Assembly: GCA_019105125.1 (NCBI GenBank)
Contig: JAHRWO010000036.1
Span: 1-9,134 of the forward strand
Origin: Flavobacterium sp.
Lineage (GTDB): Bacteria > Bacteroidota > Bacteroidia > Flavobacteriales > Flavobacteriaceae
Reading direction: 5' to 3'
Length of the DNA: 9,134 bases
Shown: positions 1-8,945 of the stretch, one piece after another
Numbering within the stretch: position 1 is the stretch's first letter
Layout: every line of letters starts with the position of its first letter
Position numbers and translations under genes: made by a program
The notes under the pieces: generated by a model
Databases searched by the model: none
Told to the model about the DNA's origin: nothing
Seen by the model: only the letters and a program-made list of their open reading frames with translations

Positions 1-567
1 AGGAGCAAATTCGGCTTCCGTTCTCGAATATAAACTTTGTACGAGTTGATGTAATAGTTTGGTACGTGAAATTTGTTGATTTACTTCCAAATTAATTACG
101 TTTTTTTGAAACTCAACTGGATTTCCAATTCCGTACAAACACGAAACCGATGAAATCACAATAATATCTCTACGCCCCGAAAGTAGGGCAGAAGTAGTGC
201 TTAATCGTAGTTTTTCTAATTCATCATTAATCGATAAATCTTTCTCAATATAGGTTCCGGTAACTGGAATAAAGGCTTCAGGCTGATAATAGTCGTAGTA
301 AGAAACGAAATATTGTACCGAATTATTTGGAAAAAACTGCTTAAATTCCGAGTATAATTGAGCTGCAAGCGTTTTGTTATGTGCTAAAACTAAAGTTGGT
401 TTTTGCACTTCTTGTACCACATTAGCAATGGTAAAAGTCTTTCCAGAACCTGTAACACCTAATAATGTTTGGTATTTTTCACCATTGAGAATACCTTTTG
501 AAAGTTTATCAATAGCTTGTGGTTGGTCACCTGTGGGTTTGTAATCGGAAACGACTTGAAATTTCAT
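1..567 (-). CDS. uvrB: UvrABC excinuclease subunit B, N-terminal part (cut by window edge)
   Basis: UvrB is the DNA-damage-verifying helicase-like subunit of nucleotide excision repair. UvrA loads it at lesions and it then recruits UvrC for incision. Reading leftward from the ATG at 565-567, an open frame of 189 codons runs to the window edge. It starts [19 protein letters not shown], the usual UvrB opening. The Walker A motif GVTGSGKT is at residues 37-44, the damage-contacting beta-hairpin region ([12 protein letters not shown]) at about 90-101, the [14 protein letters not shown] segment at 108-121, and SSVSCLYG at 139-146. Family members have about 660 residues, so roughly 470 residues, including the remaining helicase motifs, lie outside. 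A candidate promoter of tandem -7 boxes sits 30-45 bases upstream, overlapping the stop of the preceding thiamine pyrophosphokinase gene, so uvrB may be transcribed on its own. No SOS-type operator is recognisable. The identification is secure. Confidence 0.97.
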   Translation of the reverse strand, partial: MKFQVVSDYKPTGDQPQAIDKLSKGILNGEKYQTLLGVTGSGKTFTIANVVQEVQKPTLVLAHNKTLAAQLYSEFKQFFPNNSVQYFVSYYDYYQPEAFIPVTGTYIEKDLSINDELEKLRLSTTSALLSGRRDIIVISSVSCLYGIGNPVEFQKNVINLEVNQQISRTKLLHQLVQSLYSRTEAEFAP

Positions 568-570
568 TTA

Positions 571-613
571 AAGTACTAAGTGTAAAATGTAAGGTACAAA
601 GTTACAAAGTTAA
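571..613. repeat. Degenerate heptad tandem array, type ARGTRYA
   Basis: Between uvrB and thiN the plus strand reads as six consecutive related units: AAGTACT, AAGTGTA, AAATGTA, AGGTACA, AAGTTACA (8 bases) and AAGTTAA. The array fills nearly the whole 42-bp gap, overlaps the last bases of thiN, and contains the candidate uvrB promoter. Units are related but not identical, so this is an old or constrained array rather than a fresh microsatellite expansion. Confidence 0.55.
597..612 (-). promoter_or_regulatory. Candidate uvrB promoter: two tandem TAACTTTG -7 boxes
   Basis: On the minus strand the octamer TAACTTTG occurs twice back to back (605-612, then 597-604). Both copies match the Bacteroidetes -7 consensus TAnnTTTG exactly. 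A TTG at 628-630 lies 23 bases before the downstream copy, the upper end of the usual -33 spacing. The start site would then lie about 20-30 bases before the uvrB ATG. The first copy contains the TAA stop codon of thiN. Both copies also belong to a 7-bp repeat array, so the match could partly reflect the repeat. Confidence 0.55.
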
Positions 614-1272
614 TCCCAACATTCCATCAATAATAAATCACCTTCTTTATGTTCAATTGATACAATTCCGTCTTGTGAAACATGGTTGCTACTTCCTGTT
701 CGGTATCCGATGGTTAATTCTTCATTGTGTAATGGATAAAACAAATTTTTTGTAGTAATACCTGATACTTTTCCGATTGGAATAAGTGATAGCGTAGTGT
801 TGGCTGTATACCATTTCTCATATTTGTTGGGCAATAAAAATACTTTAGAATGATCGTCAAGAACAACAATTTTTAATTGGTTTCGATAAGCTACAATGTT
901 GGTTATGTTAGTTATGGTATGATCGGCACGTTTTCCGGTGGCCCAAATTACATTTACGGCTTTATGACCTTTTTCAATGAGGTAATCAAAGGCTTTTTCT
1001 AAATCGGTTTTATCTTGATTAGGAGTATAAACGATTTCTAACGGATATTGTTTTTCCAAATAGTATTCGGGGTTGAAGCCTCTGTCAAAATCACCTAAGA
1101 GAACGTCTACTTTAATTCCAAGATCTAAAACACGTTCGATTGCCGAATCCAAAACCACCACTAAAGGTGACCATTCTAACAACTGTCCGATAAGTTCCTC
1201 GCTACAAGCAGCACCATTAGCAATAATTAAAGCCGGTTCTTGATCGTCGCGTACAATATGATGTGATGACAT
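610..1272 (-). CDS. thiN: Thiamine pyrophosphokinase
   Basis: This enzyme transfers a pyrophosphoryl group from ATP to thiamine, giving the cofactor thiamine pyrophosphate in the cytoplasm. The 220-residue protein has the family motifs in order: LDSA (41-44, the usual place of an ADGGA-like segment), GDFD (60-63, acidic metal and pyrophosphate site, followed by Arg where many members have Ser), NQDKTDLEKA (85-94), ATGKRADHT (111-119, normally G-G-R-x-D-H) and TGSSNHV (192-198, thiamine-binding end of the C-terminal beta domain). Length is normal for a bacterial single-function enzyme. The start is preceded by an A-rich stretch and no Shine-Dalgarno site. The gene follows the DUF4249 lipoprotein gene by 60 bp, and no TAnnTTTG box is seen in that gap, so read-through from the receptor operon is possible. 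No TPP riboswitch is visible upstream. The activity is well supported; the symbol (thiN rather than tnr3 or TPK) is convention. Confidence 0.93.
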   Translation of the reverse strand: MSSHHIVRDDQEPALIIANGAACSEELIGQLLEWSPLVVVLDSAIERVLDLGIKVDVLLGDFDRGFNPEYYLEKQYPLEIVYTPNQDKTDLEKAFDYLIEKGHKAVNVIWATGKRADHTITNITNIVAYRNQLKIVVLDDHSKVFLLPNKYEKWYTANTTLSLIPIGKVSGITTKNLFYPLHNEELTIGYRTGSSNHVSQDGIVSIEHKEGDLLLMECWD

Positions 1273-1280
1273 TTTATTTT

Positions 1281-1315
1281 TTTGTTTCAGGTTTCAAGTT
1301 TTAGGTTTTGATTTT
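1281..1315. repeat. Degenerate heptad tandem array, type YARGTTT
   Basis: The 60-bp gap between thiN and the DUF4249 gene contains, on the plus strand, TTTGTTT, CAGGTTT, CAAGTTT, TAGGTTT and TGATTTT in direct 7-bp succession. The three central units (1288-1308) are the clearest. A further TTAGGTTTT at 1326-1334, which repeats 1301-1309, runs into the stop codon of the DUF4249 gene. No hairpin or terminator was seen in this gap. Confidence 0.6.
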
Positions 1316-1332
1316 GAACTTGTTATTAGGTT

Positions 1333-2157
1333 TTATTGTACCAAATAATTTACGGTGTCAATTTCAGACAAGTGAAAATAACCTAGCGCATAATTATCGA
1401 TATTGGTTTGGTTAACAATATTTCCTCTAACTGTAGCAGGTGGAGTTGCAAAAGGATTTCCTGAACCGCTTCCTGCAATAGTTGTGAGCTGATTCATATA
1501 GTTGTAATATCCTCTAGAAACCCCTTGTACATTTAATTCTAAGGGTAAGTTAGGTTCAAGTTCGCTACTGCTGTAAAAACCAAACATCATATTACCTTGA
1601 AAAAATTCATCACTAACGACACCAAATTCAGGGATACGTTTGTTTGGATTTATTACTTTTAAGACATAGTAGTTCTCTTCATTTCCATTGTCTTGAAAGA
1701 AATATTTAATTTGAATTTCCTCATCACCTCCAAATCCTGAAACCGTTTCTTGAGTTATATTTTCAATAGATGGTGTAGCGAATAAAGTGTTAGTTGCAGT
1801 ATAAATCTGACCATCATAAAGAATTTCTAAGCGATACGTTTCTCCAATTACTGGTTGAAAATTTGAACATACATACTCGCCAGTATTTGGCACTTCGGTA
1901 AAATTAAATACGGTATTGGAACTATTGGTAATGGTGATGATTGCTCCGTTTGCTGTTAGAATATCGCTAGAGTAAAAGTCATTGGTTAAGCTCAATTTAA
2001 TGGTTTGATTTTCACCAGAAGTTCCTTTTTTCCATTTGATAACGGCATCGATTACTAATCTGGGTTCAGCATTTGATAAATCTAAAGTTACGACTTCTTC
2101 ACAACTGGTAAAAATTGTTGTTGATAGTAGTAATATACATAACAAAATCTTTTTCAT
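1333..2157 (-). CDS. DUF4249-family outer-membrane lipoprotein, partner of the adjacent TonB-dependent receptor
   Basis: DUF4249 proteins are Bacteroidetes lipoproteins of unknown biochemical function, commonly encoded next to a TonB-dependent receptor. The 274-residue product opens with a type II signal peptide, Lys-Lys followed by a hydrophobic run, and a lipobox FTSC with the acylated Cys at residue 19. Two glutamates directly follow the Cys, consistent with the acidic export signal that sends Bacteroidetes lipoproteins to the cell surface (inference). The mature part begins with the characteristic EEVVTLDLSNAEPRLVIDA segment and looks all-beta. A start 15 codons further upstream (2202) is open but lies inside the receptor gene and would hide the signal peptide, so 2157 is chosen. 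The start is only 4 bases past the receptor stop, so the two genes are almost certainly co-transcribed and translationally coupled. A likely role is ligand capture or a lid for the receptor, but the ligand is unknown. Confidence 0.85.
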   Translation of the reverse strand: MKKILLCILLLSTTIFTSCEEVVTLDLSNAEPRLVIDAVIKWKKGTSGENQTIKLSLTNDFYSSDILTANGAIITITNSSNTVFNFTEVPNTGEYVCSNFQPVIGETYRLEILYDGQIYTATNTLFATPSIENITQETVSGFGGDEEIQIKYFFQDNGNEENYYVLKVINPNKRIPEFGVVSDEFFQGNMMFGFYSSSELEPNLPLELNVQGVSRGYYNYMNQLTTIAGSGSGNPFATPPATVRGNIVNQTNIDNYALGYFHLSEIDTVNYLVQ

Positions 2158-2161
2158 ACGT

Positions 2162-4531
2162 TTAAAATTTGAAATTATAAGAAACAGAAGGGACGATTCC
2201 AAAAATGGATAACTTCACAGATTCATTAAAACCAGTATCTTCGTTTTGTCTGAAAGAAATTGAAGCCGCATTATTGCGACTGTACAAATTGTAAATTCCA
2301 AAAACCCATTCACCTTTAAACCTCTTGTTTTCGTATTTTTTAGGAGTTAAGGTAGCCGAAACATCCAAACGATGATAGGTAGGAAGACGATCTTCGTTAC
2401 GCGAGTTGTAACTCGGAACAGTAATGCCTTCAAAAACATATTTACCAGTAGGAAATGTTACAGGTTGTCCTGATTGAAGAGTAAAAGCAGCACCCAAAGT
2501 CCATCTTTTATCTAATTTATAATTTCCAGTTAAGGCTAAATTATGTGTTTTATCATAAGCAGAACGGTACCAATTGCCATTGTTAATTCCGGTTTCGTTT
2601 GGAGTTCTTCCTGGGGTTTGTTGTTCAGACCTTGAGAGAGTATAGGCTACCCAACCGTTTAATCGTCCTTCATTTTTACGAAGTAATAGTTCTAATCCGT
2701 AGGAACGCATTTTTCCGTTTAGGATAACTTGTTCTATGGCTTCATTTGCAATTAAGTCAGCACCATCGATGTAATCAATTCGATTTTGAACTTTTTTATA
2801 GAAGGTTTCTAACTCTAAAGTATAATCACCATCTTTAAAGTTTTTAAAATATCCCAGTGAAACTTGATCGGCTAATTGAGGTTTGATGTAATTATCGCTA
2901 GGAGTCCATACATCTAGTGGAGATGGAGATTGCGTGTTTGAAACCAATTGCATGTACTGCACCATTCTATTATAACCTGCTTTAACAGATTGGTTTTCAT
3001 TTATTTGATACGAAATTGTAAAACGTGGTTCAAAATTAGAATAGTCGGCAATTTTTTTGTTGGAACCAAAATATTCTGTTCGAATAGGAGTAGCTTTTTC
3101 ATAAATTTTTAGTTCTTCATCAAAAACTACGGGTTGGTTATTTTCATAGAAATTAACGTTTGAAGCACCTATTCTGTAAAAAGAACTGAATCGTAAACCA
3201 GCCATAAACGAAATTTTATCCGTAAGGTTGTGTTCTACATCGGCATATAATCCATTTTCTACAGCGTATTTTTTATCTAATTGTCTGAAATTAATTGATG
3301 AAGTATCATCAAGTGGTTTTATAGTACCTGGATTAATGTCATATTTAGTGATATTTGCTCCAAAGTTGAACTTAGTTTTTTCGGAAGCATAATATTTGAA
3401 ATCATATTTCAAATTGTAATTTTCAATTGTAGATTCCCAATTAAATCCTATGAAACCTAAATCTAGTCCATAGTAATAATTGCTATAAATAAGGGATAAG
3501 TTGGAAAATAGTTTATTAGAAAATAAATGGTTCCAACGCAGATTTAGAGTAGAGTTTCCGTAGATATTTCGGAAAGATTCATTTAATCTAAAAATATCAC
3601 GTCCAAAATAACCTGACAGATATAAGTTGTTGTTTTCATTCAGTTTGTAATTTAGTTTGGTATTCAAATCGTAAAAATAAGCTGAGTTTTGATTGTCAGA
3701 TAATTTTAAAAATAGATGGGCATACGAACCTCTTCCGGCGATTAAAAATGAACCTTTGTCTTTTACTATAGGACCTTCAGCTAATAAACGACTCGAAATT
3801 AATCCAATTCCGCCATTCATACTGAATTTATTACTGTTTCCATCTTTTTGATATACGTCTAACACCGCAGAAGCTCTACCTCCAAACCGAGCAGGTATTC
3901 CACCTTTGTATAATTTTAAATCTTTGATAGCATCCGCATTAAAAACAGAAAAAAATCCAAAGACATGCGAAGTATTGTACAATGTCGCTTCATCCAAAAG
4001 AACTAAATTTTGATCAGCACCACCACCACGAACGTTAAAACCCGATTGTCCTTCGCCTGCATTTGTAACGCCAGGTAAAAACAAAAGCGACTTGATAATA
4101 TCCACTTCACCCATTAAGACAGGCATTTGTTTTATAGTGTTAATTGCTAGTTTATTAACACTCATTTCTGGTTTTTTGATACTAGTTTTATAAACGTTTT
4201 CTGTAATGACTACTTCGCCAAGTTCTAGTTTACTCTCTTTTAGACTGAAATTTCGTTTAGTGTTTTGGTTAATTTCAATTTTTTCTCTTAAGGTTTCAAA
4301 TCCGATATAGCTAATTTGAATTGTATAATTACCTTTGGGAACTGTGATAGAGTAGAAACCATATTCATTGGTATAGTTACCTGTGTTTAACTCTGGTACA
4401 AACACAGAAACGCCTATCAAAGTTTCATTGGTATTTGCATCACTAACTACACCACTCAAAGTGACTTTTTCTTGGCTAAGCCCTAAAATTGAAAAAAATA
4501 GGAATACTATATGAATTTTTTGCAGACGCAT
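2162..4531 (-). CDS. TonB-dependent outer-membrane receptor with carboxypeptidase-like regulatory domain
   Basis: This is a TonB/ExbBD-energised outer-membrane transporter. The 789-residue protein has, in order: a signal peptide (about 1-19, cleavage near LGLS|QEK); a carboxypeptidase-D regulatory-like beta-sandwich (about 23-100, with GVVSDANTNETLIGVSVFVP and the YGFYSITVPKGNYTIQISYI strands); a segment LGEVVITEN (104-112) in the position of the TonB box; a plug domain (about 125-230, with SGFNVRGGGADQNLVLLDEA and YKGGIPARFGGRASAVLD); and a C-terminal beta-barrel ending in Phe (NFKF), as expected for insertion by BamA. It lacks an STN domain, so it is probably not a FecA-type signal transducer. 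It lacks SusC-scale length and is paired with DUF4249 rather than SusD, so a glycan substrate is not implied. The ligand cannot be told from sequence. The gene heads a minus-strand transcription unit with the lipoprotein gene and possibly thiN. Confidence 0.93.
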   Translation of the reverse strand: MRLQKIHIVFLFFSILGLSQEKVTLSGVVSDANTNETLIGVSVFVPELNTGNYTNEYGFYSITVPKGNYTIQISYIGFETLREKIEINQNTKRNFSLKESKLELGEVVITENVYKTSIKKPEMSVNKLAINTIKQMPVLMGEVDIIKSLLFLPGVTNAGEGQSGFNVRGGGADQNLVLLDEATLYNTSHVFGFFSVFNADAIKDLKLYKGGIPARFGGRASAVLDVYQKDGNSNKFSMNGGIGLISSRLLAEGPIVKDKGSFLIAGRGSYAHLFLKLSDNQNSAYFYDLNTKLNYKLNENNNLYLSGYFGRDIFRLNESFRNIYGNSTLNLRWNHLFSNKLFSNLSLIYSNYYYGLDLGFIGFNWESTIENYNLKYDFKYYASEKTKFNFGANITKYDINPGTIKPLDDTSSINFRQLDKKYAVENGLYADVEHNLTDKISFMAGLRFSSFYRIGASNVNFYENNQPVVFDEELKIYEKATPIRTEYFGSNKKIADYSNFEPRFTISYQINENQSVKAGYNRMVQYMQLVSNTQSPSPLDVWTPSDNYIKPQLADQVSLGYFKNFKDGDYTLELETFYKKVQNRIDYIDGADLIANEAIEQVILNGKMRSYGLELLLRKNEGRLNGWVAYTLSRSEQQTPGRTPNETGINNGNWYRSAYDKTHNLALTGNYKLDKRWTLGAAFTLQSGQPVTFPTGKYVFEGITVPSYNSRNEDRLPTYHRLDVSATLTPKKYENKRFKGEWVFGIYNLYSRNNAASISFRQNEDTGFNESVKLSIFGIVPSVSYNFKF

Positions 4532-4555
4532 AATTTCGGTATGGATTTTGTACTA

Positions 4556-4563
4556 CAAATTTC
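4556..4563 (-). promoter_or_regulatory. Weak candidate -7 box for the receptor operon
   Basis: On the minus strand GAAATTTG matches TAnnTTTG at all but the first position and lies 24 bases before the receptor ATG. No convincing TTG/TTTG -33 element was found at the right spacing. The box is offered only because the operon must have a promoter in this 124-bp divergent region. Confidence 0.3.
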
Positions 4564-4600
4564 ACAAAAAAAATAAGCAATAGTTTAAAACATATGTTAA

Positions 4601-4635
4601 TTTGTAAACAAAAATTATTTATTGTTATAAATTTA
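4601..4635 (+). promoter_or_regulatory. Candidate promoter for the secreted-protein gene
   Basis: TTTG at 4601-4604 and TAAATTTA at 4628-4635, spaced by 23 bases, resemble the Bacteroidetes -33/-7 pair with one mismatch (final A for G). The start site would fall roughly 15 bases before the ATG at 4656, a short leader. The surrounding sequence is extremely AT-rich, so a chance match is possible. Confidence 0.4.
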
Positions 4636-4655
4636 CATCGTACAAATATTTATAT

Positions 4656-5330
4656 ATGATTTACAGATCACTTTTATTACTTTTTCTCTTTCAATTTATT
4701 CCAATTTTTGCACAAAAGGAAAATCCTTTCAAAAGTGCAAAGCTAAAAATTGATTGGGGAGAGCAACCTACTAAAAGCGAGACTAAGTCAAACACAGTGA
4801 CTTTGCCATATAAAAGTGTTTTGGATAAGGATGATAGTTATTTAAAGCGTTACTCTATCTTAAAAAAAGACAAGGGCGAGGAAAGTGTTTTAGTTCAAAA
4901 AAACGATTTTAAAAATCCTGGAGAAGAAATAAAACGAAAATTAAATAACAAAGACAGAGATATTAAACCCGAATATCGCTCTAATCAGTTTTTGGGAGAA
5001 TTTAGGGTAATGACCAAGTATGTTAAAGTGGTTTGTAGGGACCACGAATATCCTGATGGAGATAGAGTACGTCTTTTAGTAAATGATAGAACTTTAGTTA
5101 ATGAAATAGTTTTAGAAGCAGCTCCAAAAGAATATTATATTGATATTTCTGAAGGATTTAATAAATTAGATTTTGTCGCCTTAAATCAAGGCACTTCAGG
5201 TCCTAATACGGCTGCATTTAGCGTATTTGATGATTCAGGAAAATTAATTACCTCAAATGAATGGAATTTAACTACAGGAATAAAAGCTTCAATTGTGGTA
5301 ATTAAAGAAGAAGAACAAAATAAAAAATAA
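4656..5330 (+). CDS. Secreted protein of unknown function with a C-terminal beta-sandwich-like domain
   Basis: I do not recognise a named family. The 224-residue product has a type I signal peptide (residues 1-19, hydrophobic Leu/Phe core, cleavage at IFA|QK) and no lipobox, so it is probably periplasmic or secreted. Residues about 25-115 are very hydrophilic and rich in Lys, Glu and Asp, probably poorly ordered. Residues about 118-217 look like one compact all-beta module: RDHEYPDGDRVRLLVND (128-144) with an acidic D-x4-D-x-D pattern, then NQGTSGPNTAAFSVFDDSG (177-195), then a final strand ASIVVIK. From memory, similar D-G-D-x-V and N-x-G-x2-x-P-N-T-A patterns recur in other Bacteroidetes exported proteins, but this was not checked. 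There is no T9SS-type C-terminal sorting signature. It is the only plus-strand gene here and appears to be a single-gene unit with its own promoter and terminator. The coding call is firm; the function is unknown. Confidence 0.85.
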   Translation: MIYRSLLLLFLFQFIPIFAQKENPFKSAKLKIDWGEQPTKSETKSNTVTLPYKSVLDKDDSYLKRYSILKKDKGEESVLVQKNDFKNPGEEIKRKLNNKDRDIKPEYRSNQFLGEFRVMTKYVKVVCRDHEYPDGDRVRLLVNDRTLVNEIVLEAAPKEYYIDISEGFNKLDFVALNQGTSGPNTAAFSVFDDSGKLITSNEWNLTTGIKASIVVIKEEEQNKK

Positions 5331-5363
5331 AAAAAGCGACTTAAACAAATAAGTCGCTTTTTT
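5330..5363. terminator. Bidirectional intrinsic terminator between convergent genes
   Basis: A perfect 14-bp inverted repeat (5330-5343 with 5350-5363) encloses a 6-base loop AACAAA. The core GCGACTTA/TAAGTCGC is flanked by six A on the left and six T on the right, so it gives a hairpin plus U-run in both directions. It lies directly after the stop of the secreted-protein gene and 15 bases beyond the stop of icd, so it can serve both. Confidence 0.92.
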
Positions 5364-5378
5364 GAGTGGATTAAAATC

Positions 5379-8113
<2,735 letters not shown>

Positions 8114-8179
8114 AGTTTTAATTATAAATGTTTGATTCAAAGCAACATACACGTCTATCGCCAGAGGTTGATTCAAAGT
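8114..8179 (-). ncRNA. Possible rplS leader RNA with repeated CTTTGAATCAA motif
   Basis: The predicted 65-base leader between promoter and rplS start contains the 11-mer CTTTGAATCAA twice (8168-8178 and 8132-8142, minus strand). Between them lies a possible 6-bp hairpin, GCGAUA (8156-8161) with UGUUGC (8142-8147), loop 8148-8155, two of the pairs being G·U. The stretch between the repeats is clearly richer in G and C than its surroundings. Ribosomal-protein leaders that bind their own product are a known regulatory type, but this one is only inferred from layout. Confidence 0.3.
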
Positions 8180-8184
8180 GGGTG

Positions 8185-8216
8185 CAAATTTATGAAATAA
8201 TTTTAATAATTAACAA
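8185..8216 (-). promoter_or_regulatory. rplS promoter, TTG-N21-TAAATTTG
   Basis: On the minus strand TTG (8214-8216) is followed after 21 bases by TAAATTTG (8185-8192), a full match to the Bacteroidetes -33/-7 arrangement. The start site should lie near 8179, giving a leader of about 65 bases. It is the best promoter in the window, as expected for a ribosomal protein gene. The -33 box lies inside an AT-rich imperfect palindrome and heptad array. Confidence 0.75.
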
Positions 8217-8235
8217 TTAATAATTGATAATTTTC
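8208..8235. repeat. AT-rich heptad array AATTRAY, also an imperfect palindrome
   Basis: Downstream of trmD the plus strand reads AATTAAC, AATTAAT, AATTGAT, AATTTTC in direct 7-bp succession. The same bases form an inverted repeat (8208-8219 with 8221-8232, one mismatch, one central base). It could be a weak trmD attenuator hairpin, an operator over the rplS -33 box, or simply a repeat. It has no GC core and no T-run, so it is not called a terminator. Confidence 0.5.
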
Positions 8236-8250
8236 TTTCAAATGTCAATT

Positions 8251-8928
8251 TTACTCTTCCAGTAAATCTGGTCTTCTGTTTTTGGTATGTTCATACGCCA
8301 TTTCTTCACGCCACTTTTCTATTTTTCCAAAGTTTCCGCTCAATAACACTTCTGGAACTTTCAATCCTTTGTATTCGGCTGGTCTTGTATAAATGGGGGG
8401 AGATAGTAAATTATCTTGAAAACTATCTGTCAAGGCTGAGGTTTCATCACTTAAAACACCTGGAATCAATCGAATAATCGCATCGCAAAAAACAATAGCG
8501 CCAATTTCGCCACCACTTAATACATAATCACCAATCGAAATTTCACGCGTAATGTGCATATCACGCACACGTTGGTCAACCCCTTTATAATGTCCGCACA
8601 AAATCATGATGTTTTCGTACATCGAAATGGAATTGGCCATTTTTTGATTTAGGGTTTCACCATCAGGCGTCATGTAAATGATTTCGTCGTAGGATCTTTC
8701 GCTTTTTAGTTTCGAAATACAATCGTCGATAGGTTGTACCATCATTACCATACCAGCACCACCGCCAAATTGATAATCGTCTACACTTCGTTGTTTATTC
8801 GTAGTGTAATCTCTTAAATTGTGAAAATGAACTTCGACCAATCCTTTTTGAATGGCGCGTTTCATTATTGAAGCCTCAAACGGACTTCGCATTAATTCGG
8901 GTAAAACGGTAATAATATCAATTCGCAT
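8251..8928 (-). CDS. trmD: tRNA (guanine-37-N1)-methyltransferase
   Basis: TrmD transfers a methyl group from S-adenosylmethionine to N1 of G37, next to the anticodon, which prevents +1 frameshifting. The 225-residue protein is a SPOUT-class, trefoil-knot enzyme. It starts [13 protein letters not shown] and shows [18 protein letters not shown] (50-67) and PDGETLNQK (88-96). The knot forming the SAM site follows: [13 protein letters not shown] (109-121) and [13 protein letters not shown] (129-141). Next are [17 protein letters not shown] (167-183) with Asp168 in the place of the catalytic Asp, and the C-terminal tRNA-binding part [16 protein letters not shown] (191-206) and RRPDLLEE. In the NLLSPPIY stretch it differs slightly from the Gly-Leu-Leu-Asp-Cys-Pro of E. 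coli. Length is at the short end but complete. It begins 17 bases after the preceding methyltransferase gene and has an exact -7 box just 4 bases before its ATG, suggesting a leaderless message. Confidence 0.97.
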   Translation of the reverse strand: MRIDIITVLPELMRSPFEASIMKRAIQKGLVEVHFHNLRDYTTNKQRSVDDYQFGGGAGMVMMVQPIDDCISKLKSERSYDEIIYMTPDGETLNQKMANSISMYENIMILCGHYKGVDQRVRDMHITREISIGDYVLSGGEIGAIVFCDAIIRLIPGVLSDETSALTDSFQDNLLSPPIYTRPAEYKGLKVPEVLLSGNFGKIEKWREEMAYEHTKNRRPDLLEE

Positions 8929-8932
8929 GCTG

Positions 8933-8940
8933 CAAAGATA
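8933..8940 (-). promoter_or_regulatory. Candidate trmD promoter -7 box, almost touching the start codon
   Basis: TATCTTTG on the minus strand matches TAnnTTTG exactly, with only 4 bases (CAGC) before the trmD ATG. Transcription would begin at or within a few bases of the A of ATG. A TTTC at 21 bases upstream (inside the end of the methyltransferase gene) is an imperfect -33 element. The TrmD start itself is fixed by family similarity. Confidence 0.5.
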
Positions 8941-8945
8941 GAAGA

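Noticed and set aside
519..755. Plus-strand open frame of 78 codons across the uvrB/thiN junction
   Set aside because: It runs antisense over two clear genes and through the repeat array, with low-complexity translation and no family similarity.
4532..4655. TPP riboswitch upstream of the receptor/thiN block
   Set aside because: The gap holds no CUGAGA-like or other conserved TPP-element segments and is too AT-rich and short for the fold in either direction.
8114..8176. N-terminal extension of L19 beginning at a TTG
   Set aside because: The family N-terminus fits MSNLIDFVNN. The extra codons simply translate the leader RNA.
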